Of a stretch of DNA of 7,045 nt, positions 1 to 5,458 are shown piece after piece. Position numbers and translations under genes: made by a program. The notes beneath the pieces are model-generated. The model had not been told where the DNA came from. It ran no database searches and saw only the letters and a list, made by a program, of their open reading frames with translations. Origin of the DNA: Spirochaetales bacterium (lineage in GTDB: Bacteria; Spirochaetota; Spirochaetia; DTKZ01); assembly GCA_031280945.1 (NCBI GenBank), contig JAITGB010000081.1, forward strand, positions 1 through 7,045. The letters run 5' to 3'. Numbering within the stretch: the first letter of the stretch is position 1; each line of letters starts with the position of its first letter.

Positions 1-65
1 AAAAGAAGAAGCTGCCTGAAACCCCTCGGACGGAAAAAATGTAACCATCCTTCCTTCATGCCGCG

Positions 66-74
66 AGTATAGCA
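66..74 (-). promoter_or_regulatory. Possible minus-strand extended -10 element
   Basis: Read on the minus strand, the sequence is TGCTATACT: a TGN extension followed by TATACT, five of six matches to the -10 consensus. No good -35 lies 16-18 bases upstream, but extended -10 promoters can do without one. Transcription would start near base 59 and run off the left edge, so a divergent gene may begin there. The same spot holds an inverted repeat, AGTAT-7 bases-ATACT (66-82), which could be an operator. A perfect TATAAT at 85-90 on the plus strand has no matching -35. The call is weak without the upstream sequence. Confidence 0.25.
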
Positions 75-155
75 CGAATACTTTTATAATGCACACAAAG
101 AATTCAGGATGAAGGGGGGAGTCTCCACTGTCAACAACTTAAGAAAGCGGGCGCA

Positions 156-182
156 TTTTTTACGGCCTGCGGTCGTAAAAAA
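156..182. repeat. 12-bp hairpin with a three-base loop
   Basis: Six T's, then ACGGCC, loop TGC, GGTCGT and six A's form a 12-bp stem with one G-T wobble. Both strands read T-run, stem, A-run, so neither has the T-run after the stem that an intrinsic terminator needs. A terminator is therefore unlikely. A palindromic repeat unit, a protein-binding site or an extruding hairpin are alternatives. Confidence 0.55.
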
Positions 183-261
183 CCGGGCTATCCGCTCCAA
201 TTCCTCGTCCGTTGTCGCTCCTGCGGGATTTCCGCTTCTATCAAGGCTGCATGGGCGAGCA

Positions 262-280
262 GCAAGTCCGAAGGACTTGC
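262..280. repeat. Perfect 8-bp hairpin, GCAAGTCC-GAA-GGACTTGC
   Basis: A perfect 8-bp stem closes a GAA loop. It is followed by GAC, so the right side reads CTTGCGAC (276-283). The same eight bases end the hairpin at 4065-4095. No T-run follows, so it is not an intrinsic terminator. It could be a copy of a dispersed palindromic element. Confidence 0.55.
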
Positions 281-310
281 GACCAGCCCCTTGCGCGCCC
301 AGGGCCCGGG

Positions 311-327
311 CTCCCGCGCGGCGGGAG
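311..327. repeat. Perfect 7-bp GC-rich hairpin, CTCCCGC-GCG-GCGGGAG
   Basis: A perfect GC-rich stem with a GCG loop sits in a very GC-rich stretch (about 291-332) that includes GGGCCCGGG at 302-310. This contrasts sharply with the A/T palindromes about 30 bases downstream. No T-run follows. It is the third hairpin in about 170 bases. Confidence 0.5.
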
Positions 328-357
328 TGCGGACAGATTTACAGAAGGAAAGCGTTA

Positions 358-387
358 TTTTTCGCAAAAATTTTTTCGAAAAAATTT
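358..387. promoter_or_regulatory. Two abutting A/T palindromes, candidate operator
   Basis: The first unit is five T's, CGC, five A's (358-370). The second abuts it and is a perfect 20-bp palindrome, A3-T6-CG-A6-T3 (368-387), whose last two bases are the first two of the -35 hexamer. A repressor bound here would cover the -35. Alternatively, the A-runs could act as an UP element or as intrinsically bent DNA that stimulates the promoter. The symmetry is seen directly; the function is inferred. Confidence 0.5.
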
Positions 388-414
388 GACAAGCATATTT
401 TTCTGTGGTAGCAT
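386..414 (+). promoter_or_regulatory. Sigma-70-type promoter of the transporter operon
   Basis: A perfect -35 TTGACA (386-391) is followed by a 17-base spacer and TAGCAT (409-414), four of six -10 matches. A TGG directly before the -10 makes it an extended -10. Transcription should start near 420-422, only about 18 bases before the preferred start codon at 439. No other good promoter was seen within the four-gene plus-strand run. Confidence 0.65.
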
Positions 415-438
415 GAGCCCCGGAGGATGTCAAGGATT

Positions 439-1968
439 ATGGAACAAGACGCTGGCGAGCCTGCCGGCCTCCTTGAGATGCGCAAAATCTGCAAGCAGTT
501 TCCGGGTGTTACCGCGTTAAAGAATGTGGACTTCAGCCTGCACAAGGGCGATGTCCATGTTTTAATGGGAACCAACGGCGCGGGCAAGTCTACCCTTATG
601 AAAGTCCTCTCCGGCGTGTACCGCAAAGATTCGGGGGAAATCTATATTGACAGCCAGCCTGTTGAAATAGAAAACTCCCGTCATTCCCAGAATCTTGGGG
701 TGGCCATTATTCATCAGCACTTCAGTCAAGCTCATCATCTTTCGGTGGCTGAGAATATTTTTCTTGGGCGGGAGCCGACTCGCTTTGGAATCATTGGGTA
801 CAGGAAAATGTACGCAGCCGCTCAGGAAGCTCTTGCGCTTGTCGGCCTTGAGGTGGACGTACGGGAGAAGGCCGGGAATTTGAGCGTTTCCCAGCGGCAA
901 ATGGTAGAAATCGCAAAGGCTTTAAGTTTTAATTCAAAAATATTGATAATGGATGAGCCTACTTCGGCGTTAACGAGGAATGAAACGGAAACCTTGTTTA
1001 CAATCATTCAATCGCTCAAGCAGAAGGGTATCGGCATCGTCTATATTTCGCACAGGATTGAAGAGCTTCGTGATATTGGAACGCGGGTTACTGTTATGCG
1101 GGACGGCGAAGTTGTTGGTGTGCGGCCTATTGCGGGCACGGAAATGTCTAGCCTCGTCAAAATGATGATTGGCAAGGACGTAAAATATAATATACGCAGG
1201 AGCGAAGATGCGGAGGACACGCCCCTCAAGGGGGCTGAAGCGCTCAGGGTAGAAAATTTGAACTCTCCGGGGAAACTTTTCAATATAAATTTCAGCCTGC
1301 GCGAGGGGGAAATTCTGGGGCTTTTTGGTCTCATGGGAGCGGGGCGCACGGAGCTTGCCCGGGCTGTTTTTGGCGTTGACAAATTCGCCGAAGGCGGAGT
1401 TTTCCTTTTCGGAAAGAAAGCTGAAATAAAATCTCCGGCGCTCGCCGTAAAAAACGGGCTGGGTTTTCTTACCGAAGACAGGCTGATATCGGGCCTTGCC
1501 ATGCAGTTAAGCGTAGCTCATAATGTTACCCTGCCAGCCTTGAGTGAATTCCTTCGTTGTGGGCTGTATCTGGATGTAAAAAAAGAAAAACAGAGAGTTG
1601 GAAAACTCGTTTGCGAATTGAATATCAGAACTCCCGGGCAGGCCCAGCCTGTGCAGTTTTTAAGCGGCGGGAATCAGCAAAAGGTGGTTTTCGCAAAGTG
1701 GATTATGGCTCAAAGCAGAATTCTCATTCTTGATGACCCTACGCAGGGAATTGATGTGGGTGCAAAAGAGGAAGTTCATAAATTTATTTATGATTTTACC
1801 CGAAAAGAAAAAAAATCCGTTATCCTTATATCTTCGGAGCTGCCGGAAATAATAAGCCTGTGCGACAGGGTTCTTGTTATACGCGACGGGAGGCTTGTTG
1901 CCGATATTCCATCTCGCGGGATGAGCCAGGAAGCTGTAATGAGTGCGGCGGTGGGAAGCGATTCTTAA
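439..1968 (+). CDS. Sugar ABC transporter ATP-binding protein, RbsA/MglA type (two ATPase domains)
   Basis: This is the cytoplasmic energy subunit of a carbohydrate importer, a tandem double ATPase of 509 residues, normal for the RbsA/MglA/XylG family. The first domain has Walker A GTNGAGKST (44-52), a variant signature LSVSQRQ (148-154), Walker B ending in MDEPTSA (about 172-177) and switch His205. The second has the family's degenerate Walker A GLMGAGRTE (297-305), signature LSGGNQQ (408-414) and Walker B ILILDDPTQG (428-437), where Asp433 stands in for the usual catalytic Glu. Only the first site is expected to hydrolyse ATP efficiently. I chose ATG 439: GGAGG at 422-426 directly abuts the alternative ATG 427, too close for normal use, and lies 12 bases from 439. 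The predicted transcription start near 421 also favours 439. The permease gene follows closely. The sugar cannot be read from this subunit. Confidence 0.95.
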   Translation: MEQDAGEPAGLLEMRKICKQFPGVTALKNVDFSLHKGDVHVLMGTNGAGKSTLMKVLSGVYRKDSGEIYIDSQPVEIENSRHSQNLGVAIIHQHFSQAHHLSVAENIFLGREPTRFGIIGYRKMYAAAQEALALVGLEVDVREKAGNLSVSQRQMVEIAKALSFNSKILIMDEPTSALTRNETETLFTIIQSLKQKGIGIVYISHRIEELRDIGTRVTVMRDGEVVGVRPIAGTEMSSLVKMMIGKDVKYNIRRSEDAEDTPLKGAEALRVENLNSPGKLFNINFSLREGEILGLFGLMGAGRTELARAVFGVDKFAEGGVFLFGKKAEIKSPALAVKNGLGFLTEDRLISGLAMQLSVAHNVTLPALSEFLRCGLYLDVKKEKQRVGKLVCELNIRTPGQAQPVQFLSGGNQQKVVFAKWIMAQSRILILDDPTQGIDVGAKEEVHKFIYDFTRKEKKSVILISSELPEIISLCDRVLVIRDGRLVADIPSRGMSQEAVMSAAVGSDS

Positions 1969-1982
1969 TTTATTCGTACGAT

Positions 1983-1988
1983 GAGGAG
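1983..1988 (+). promoter_or_regulatory. Ribosome binding site that decides the permease start
   Basis: GAGGAG lies seven bases before GTG 1996, which is in frame with the permease. The upstream in-frame ATG 1981 is preceded only by A/T-rich sequence (TTTATTCGTACG) with no Shine-Dalgarno match. The motif lies inside the reading frame that would start at ATG 1981, which argues for GTG as the true start. Confidence 0.55.
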
Positions 1989-1995
1989 CTACAAG

Positions 1996-2958
1996 GTGCA
2001 TGAAGGCAAGTTAAAGGAAAAATTGAAACTTTTGCAGAATCAAACTGTTTTTATGTTTCTGTTTCTGCTTTTTATGCTGTTTGTCATATCGCGGCTTTCG
2101 CCGCATTTTTTTACAATCGATAATTTGCGCGAGATTACCGTGCAGGCGGCTGTTGTTACAATGCTGGCGGCGGGACAGACTTTTGTTATTCTAAGCGGCG
2201 GTATTGATTTGGGTATGGGCTCTGTTGTCGCTCTTTCCTCGGTTACCTCGGCGATGGTCATGGCGCAGACGAGTTCTGTTGTTGTTGGGTTCCCTGTGGG
2301 GCTTCTTATCGGGGCTCTGTGCGGAATAATCAATGGTTTTATGGTTGGAAAACTCAGTATTCCTCCGTTTGTGGCTACATTCGGCATGATGGGCATGGGC
2401 AGGGGAGTTGCCTATGTTGTAACCGGCGGAATGCCGCAGTATCAGCTCGCGCCGGGGAGCGACTTTCTGGGACAGGAGAGATTCTTAGGCGTGCCGGTTG
2501 CCACGATAACGGTTTTAATCCTGTACATTATTTGCTATCTGGTTCTGGTGCGTACACGGCGCGGACGCTACACGTACGCGATAGGCAGCAACAAGGATGC
2601 TGCTTTTCTTTCGGGGATAAATGTTTCGCGGCAGCTTATCTGGATATACATGATATCGGGAATCACCGCGGGTCTTGCGGGCATTACGGAGCTTTCCCGC
2701 GTTGGTTCCGGTCAGCCGGGAGCGGGGAACGGCTACGAGCTTGACGCTATAGCGTCTGTTGTTTTGGGCGGCGCGAGTATGTCCGGCGGCGTGGGAAACA
2801 TTTGGGGAACTCTTGTCGGCGCGCTTATTATTGTAAGCCTTCGCAGCGGACTTAACGTCCTTAATGTAAATGCCTACTGGCAGATGGTTGCCATAGGGGC
2901 GATTGTTGTCATTGCCGTATATGCGGACCAGGTCCGCAATAAAATGAGAAAGAAGTAA
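1996..2958 (+). CDS. Sugar ABC transporter permease, RbsC type
   Basis: This is the inner-membrane channel subunit of the importer, family BPD_transp_2 (the RbsC/XylH/MglC group), and presumably works as a homodimer. From GTG 1996 it is 320 residues; from ATG 1981 it would be 325. Both are normal for the family. A short charged N-terminus leads into many hydrophobic segments. The family hallmark AGQTFVILSGGIDLGMGS is near residues 59-76. The cytoplasmic loop that contacts the ATPase is seen in GYELDAIASVVLGGASMSGG (about 246-265), followed by G-NIWGT. It ends in a basic tail, RNKMRKK. It starts 27 bases after the ATPase stop (12 if ATG 1981 is used), so the two are co-transcribed and probably translationally linked. 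The substrate cannot be inferred from the permease alone. Confidence 0.94.
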   Translation: MHEGKLKEKLKLLQNQTVFMFLFLLFMLFVISRLSPHFFTIDNLREITVQAAVVTMLAAGQTFVILSGGIDLGMGSVVALSSVTSAMVMAQTSSVVVGFPVGLLIGALCGIINGFMVGKLSIPPFVATFGMMGMGRGVAYVVTGGMPQYQLAPGSDFLGQERFLGVPVATITVLILYIICYLVLVRTRRGRYTYAIGSNKDAAFLSGINVSRQLIWIYMISGITAGLAGITELSRVGSGQPGAGNGYELDAIASVVLGGASMSGGVGNIWGTLVGALIIVSLRSGLNVLNVNAYWQMVAIGAIVVIAVYADQVRNKMRKK

Positions 2959-2973
2959 AATACGGTTAAAAAA

Positions 2974-2999
2974 TGTCCTTGAGCTTTTGCTCAAGGACA
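2974..2999 (+). other. Intercistronic hairpin before the binding-protein gene
   Basis: TGTCCTTGAGC, a TTTT loop and GCTCAAGGACA make a perfect 11-bp stem between the permease stop and the binding-protein ribosome site. What follows is ACAAAAATC, not a T-run, so it should not terminate well. In sugar ABC operons such hairpins commonly stabilise or separate mRNA segments so that the binding protein is made in excess. That role is inferred here. Confidence 0.7.
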
Positions 3000-3023
3000 A
3001 ACAAAAATCAGGAGGAATAACGC

Positions 3024-4058
3024 ATGAAAAAGAAGATGTTTGCTTGTTGTGTTCTGGTTCTGTTTGCGGGAGCGGCTGTTTTTGCCGGCGGCGGGAAGGA
3101 GCCCTCTGGAGCGGCTCTTTCGGGACCGAACGCCGGACGCACTGTTGTTTTCGTTCCCAAGGCAACAAACTCCCAGTTTTGGGTTGCGATTTGGGACGGA
3201 GCAAAAAAAGCCGCACAGGAGTTAGGCTATAAAGAGGTCAAATTTCAGGGGACTTCTTCCGCTGCGGATATAACGGGACAAATCAACATTTTTTCCGATG
3301 TTACGACAAGCCGTCCTGCGGGAATAATCGTTGCCGTTAATGATGCTGTGGCCCTGAAAGCGCCCATTGAAAAGGCCATTGATTCCGGCGTTCCTGTTGT
3401 AACGGTGAACGCGGGGGTTAATTCCGAGAAGGTTCCCATCCATGTTGCGACGGATAATTATAACGCCGGTTCCATGGGCGCCGATACGCTGGCAAAGCTT
3501 ATTGGAGAAAAGGGCACTGTTATTTTTATCGGCATTGATGCGACATCCGAAAACGGACGGCAGCGCGAGAACGGCTTCCGCGACCAGATAAAGAAATATC
3601 CGAACATCAAAGTTCTTCCCACGCAACATTCGCAGGGAGACATCAGCAGGTCAATGAATATTACGGCGGACCTTCTTACCGGCAACCCTGATGTTGTGGG
3701 GATTTTCTGCGCTCAGGATAACGGCGGTACCGGGGCGGCGCAGACTCTGAAGCAAAGGGGCATAAAGGATAAAATAAAGCTGGTTTCCTTTGACGCTTCT
3801 CCTGACGAGTTTCAGCTTTTTATGGACGGCTTTCTGGATGCCCTTGTAGTGCAAGACCCCTTTATGCAGGGCTATCAGGGAATATACGCTCTTGATGCTG
3901 TAATAAACAAAAAACCTATCGAGAAAAAGTTTGTTGAAACTTTGGTGAAAATCGTTACCCGGGATACTCTTTCTGTTCCCGATGTGTATGACATCATGGC
4001 CCGAAATCAGGCGATTAAGGACATGATGAGGGCAAAGGGAATTAGTCCCCGAAAGTGA
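3024..4058 (+). CDS. Periplasmic sugar-binding protein, RbsB type (Peripla_BP_4)
   Basis: This is the soluble receptor that delivers ligand to the permease. Its 344 residues begin with a signal peptide: basic KKK, hydrophobic CCVLVLFAGAAVFA, and likely signal peptidase I cleavage after Ala21 (V-F-A before GGGKE). No Cys follows the cleavage site, so it does not look like a lipoprotein. The mature part is a type I periplasmic-binding fold. By eye against E. coli RbsB, the aromatic pair Phe52-Trp53, Arg181, Asp257 and Gln277 appear kept. The RbsB Asp89-Arg90 pair appears missing (VNAGVNSE here), and Asn190 appears replaced by Asp232. A sugar-like ligand is likely, but ribose is doubtful. AGGAGG at 3010-3015 lies eight bases from the ATG, the best ribosome site in the operon, as fits a protein needed in excess. 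Hairpins flank the gene on both sides. Confidence 0.93.
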   Translation: MKKKMFACCVLVLFAGAAVFAGGGKEPSGAALSGPNAGRTVVFVPKATNSQFWVAIWDGAKKAAQELGYKEVKFQGTSSAADITGQINIFSDVTTSRPAGIIVAVNDAVALKAPIEKAIDSGVPVVTVNAGVNSEKVPIHVATDNYNAGSMGADTLAKLIGEKGTVIFIGIDATSENGRQRENGFRDQIKKYPNIKVLPTQHSQGDISRSMNITADLLTGNPDVVGIFCAQDNGGTGAAQTLKQRGIKDKIKLVSFDASPDEFQLFMDGFLDALVVQDPFMQGYQGIYALDAVINKKPIEKKFVETLVKIVTRDTLSVPDVYDIMARNQAIKDMMRAKGISPRK

Positions 4059-4064
4059 TTCGTT

Positions 4065-4095
4065 GTCGCAGGCGTACCTGAGGTAGGCTTGCGAC
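4065..4095 (+). other. Intercistronic hairpin after the binding-protein gene
   Basis: GTCGCAGGCGTACC pairs with GGTAGGCTTGCGAC around a TGA loop, with one G-T wobble and one G-G mismatch. It starts six bases after the binding-protein stop. Only a weak T-rich patch (CTATTTTC) follows at a distance, so full termination is unlikely. It could protect the 3' end of the binding-protein mRNA or reduce read-through into the lactonase gene. Its end, CTTGCGAC, matches 276-283. Confidence 0.65.
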
Positions 4096-4131
4096 TGTAA
4101 ACTATTTTCAAAGCAAAGGAGCTTTACTGCC

Positions 4132-5199
4132 ATGAGCGCAAACGAACGGGATGAATGGGGCGTTATTGAAGCAACATATATGCTGACAAACCGCGAAATA
4201 ACACGGGAGAAATGGCTTGAAGAATGTTTTCCGCCCTGGGGTTTGTATCTTAATCATCAGATTGAAAACGCCGCCGCGCAAAAGGGAAAAATATATATGT
4301 GGTGGTTCGGCGGGCCTTCGTGGGGAATAAAGATTCAGGATGAGTTTTTTCTCCTTGATAATTATGCGGGGCCGGGAATCGTTACGCGCTACGAGAATAG
4401 CGGAGACTGCCAGAACACGGGGGCGGACCGTTTACATTGGATGCGCTTAAACGCCCAGGTTGTGGATATTTGGAAATTTAAACGGGTTGACGCTGTTTTT
4501 ATGACACATCATCACTGCGACCACTGCGATATTTACACGGTAAAAGCTCTTTTGGAGACAACACAGGCAAAATTTATTGGTCCGAAAATAACGGCGCTCG
4601 TTTTGAGGGGCTGGGGTGTTCCCGAAGAGAGAATTATTGAGGTAAAACCCGGCGATACTGTTCCGTTTAAAAATACGGAAGTAGTTGTGGAAAAAAATTT
4701 TGACATGAACGCGCTAAAAACCCGGATAGGGCTTCCCGAAGGCACGAAGATTGAACCCACAATGGATGATGCTGCGGTAACTTTTATTTTTAAGACGGAG
4801 GGCGGAAACGCGGCTTTTATTGGAGACGGAACATATCACAACGGATTTTACGGAATCGGGCAGCGTAACAAGATTGATGTCGCTGTTGTGAACATGGGGC
4901 ATAATCCGTCGGGCGCTTACGATAAACTCAGTCCCTATGATGCCTACAGGATAGGAAAGGCTCTGGGAACCAAAGTGCTTATTCCCGACCACTACGAAAA
5001 CTGGGCCTGTACATATATTGAGCCTGATGAGCTTGAAGAGATAACGCGGCGCAACGCGCCTGAGATGAAGACTGTTATTCTGAAAACGGGGGCTTTGTTT
5101 GTGTATCCTGACGATGAGAATATCGGGCGGTATAAGTATCCCGATTGGCAGGAGCGGTTTGACTGGAGAAAAGCCCGGTATACTCTTGAAAATGAGTGA
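4132..5199 (+). CDS. Metallo-beta-lactamase-fold hydrolase, UlaG (L-ascorbate-6-phosphate lactonase) family
   Basis: This is probably a cytoplasmic metal-dependent lactonase. UlaG opens the lactone ring of L-ascorbate 6-phosphate. Its 355 residues match E. coli UlaG (354) in length, and several blocks resemble it by recall: ITREKW-E-FP-WG near the N-terminus, YMWWFG (55-60), GWGVPEERIIEVKPGD (160-175), MDDAAV-F-FKT-GG (211-225), GDGTYH (231-236) and IPDHYENW (284-291). The metal motif THHHCDH has His126, His128, Asp130 and His131; Asp232 and His287 are further ligand candidates. No signal peptide is seen. AAAGGAG at 4115-4121 sits ten bases before the ATG. It lies 73 bases after the binding-protein gene, so co-transcription is likely. 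Unlike classic ula operons, no phosphotransferase genes are present, so the substrate may be another sugar lactone or lactone phosphate. The family is secure; the exact substrate is not. Confidence 0.88.
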   Translation: MSANERDEWGVIEATYMLTNREITREKWLEECFPPWGLYLNHQIENAAAQKGKIYMWWFGGPSWGIKIQDEFFLLDNYAGPGIVTRYENSGDCQNTGADRLHWMRLNAQVVDIWKFKRVDAVFMTHHHCDHCDIYTVKALLETTQAKFIGPKITALVLRGWGVPEERIIEVKPGDTVPFKNTEVVVEKNFDMNALKTRIGLPEGTKIEPTMDDAAVTFIFKTEGGNAAFIGDGTYHNGFYGIGQRNKIDVAVVNMGHNPSGAYDKLSPYDAYRIGKALGTKVLIPDHYENWACTYIEPDELEEITRRNAPEMKTVILKTGALFVYPDDENIGRYKYPDWQERFDWRKARYTLENE

Positions 5200-5224
5200 T
5201 TTTCCTGTGAATGTATACATAATT

Positions 5225-5256
5225 ATAAAAAGCAAACCACAGGCTATGCCGGTGGT
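5225..5256 (-). terminator. Intrinsic terminator for the minus-strand genes
   Basis: Read on the minus strand, ACCAC-C-GGC, loop ATA, GCC-T-GTGGT forms an 8-bp stem with one mismatch (5256-5236). It is followed by TTTGCTTTTTATAATT, a good T-rich tract. It lies about 240 bases beyond the methyltransferase stop and faces the plus-strand terminator next to it. Confidence 0.5.
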
Positions 5257-5266
5257 CTTTGACTCT

Positions 5267-5320
5267 ACCTCCTGTCTTTTGAACTTTGACGGTTCACTCT
5301 GACAGGAGGTTCTTTTATAT
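5267..5320 (+). terminator. Intrinsic terminator of the transporter-lactonase operon
   Basis: ACCTCCTGTC (5267-5276) pairs perfectly with GACAGGAGGT (5301-5310). Inside is a small internal loop and a second 5-bp stem, TGAAC/GTTCA, around seven bases. TCTTTTATAT follows. It lies 67 bases after the lactonase stop. The outer arms spell an anti-Shine-Dalgarno-like ACCTCCT and a Shine-Dalgarno-like AGGAGGT, which is probably coincidence; no good start codon lies at a suitable distance downstream. Confidence 0.65.
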
Positions 5321-5382
5321 TCCCATAAATGTCAAACTCTGTGAGTCCCCCGGGGATTACCAATGGATTTAGTGTAATGGGC

Positions 5383-5404
5383 ATTGCATGATGTGCAATT
5401 TTTT
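5383..5404 (+). terminator. Weak back-up terminator
   Basis: ATTGCA, loop TGATG and TGCAAT form a 6-bp A/T-rich stem followed directly by five further T's, then GGGG. It is a weak structure, plausible as a second stop for plus-strand transcripts that pass the stronger terminator upstream. Confidence 0.35.
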
Positions 5405-5458
5405 GGGGTAAAGTTTTCTCTGCTATTCCGCCTTTTTTTCTCTGGCCGTTTCATGAGG

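Larger units (their letters stand above)
1..385. other. Hairpin-rich intergenic region upstream of the transporter operon
   Basis: No convincing gene is seen here. Reading frames that cross bases 109-520 are rich in Arg, Pro and Ala, run over the hairpins and lack a good ribosome site. The first 60 bases are ambiguous. On the minus strand, ATGs at 59-57 and 48-46 both stay open to the edge; on the plus strand, two frames could be gene ends (stops at 17-19 and 42-44). I therefore make no call there. Bases 60-155 hold a possible minus-strand extended -10 element and otherwise nothing I recognise. Bases 156-327 hold three hairpins, and bases 358-387 hold two abutting A/T palindromes; these are listed separately. 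Confidence 0.6.

Noticed and set aside
1..60. Partial gene at the left edge
   Set aside because: Several frames on both strands are open or end here (minus-strand ATGs at 59 and 48; plus-strand stops at 17-19 and 42-44), and 60 bases are too few to choose between them.
156..182. Intrinsic terminator at the first hairpin
   Set aside because: The T-run precedes and the A-run follows the stem on both strands, so no U-tract would follow the RNA hairpin in either direction.
109..411. Plus-strand 100-codon reading frame starting MKGGVSTVNN
   Set aside because: It crosses all three upstream hairpins and both A/T palindromes, is rich in Arg, Ala and Pro, shows no domain-like pattern, has no clear ribosome site, and runs through the promoter of the real gene.
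188..433. Minus-strand 81-codon frame overlapping the promoter region
   Set aside because: It has low-complexity composition from GC-rich hairpins and A/T palindromes, and would overlap the operon promoter and start on the opposite strand.
2515..3216. Minus-strand 233-codon frame opposite the permease and binding protein
   Set aside because: It lies opposite two clearly identified genes and has a basic, Ser/Arg/Asn-rich composition typical of an antisense shadow.
4096..4131. Internal promoter just before the UlaG-like gene
   Set aside because: TAAACT and TATTTT resemble -10 elements, but no -35 lies at 16-18 bases; the upstream positions are taken by the hairpin.
4714..5235. Minus-strand 173-codon frame opposite the UlaG-like gene
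   Set aside because: It is a shadow of a well-supported family gene, shows no recognisable motif, and starts inside the terminator region.
5329..5391. A 20-codon reading frame (MSNSVSPPGI...) after the AGGAGG of the terminator arm
   Set aside because: The AGGAGG is about 19 bases from the ATG, too far, and is locked in a strong stem; the peptide has no recognisable feature.
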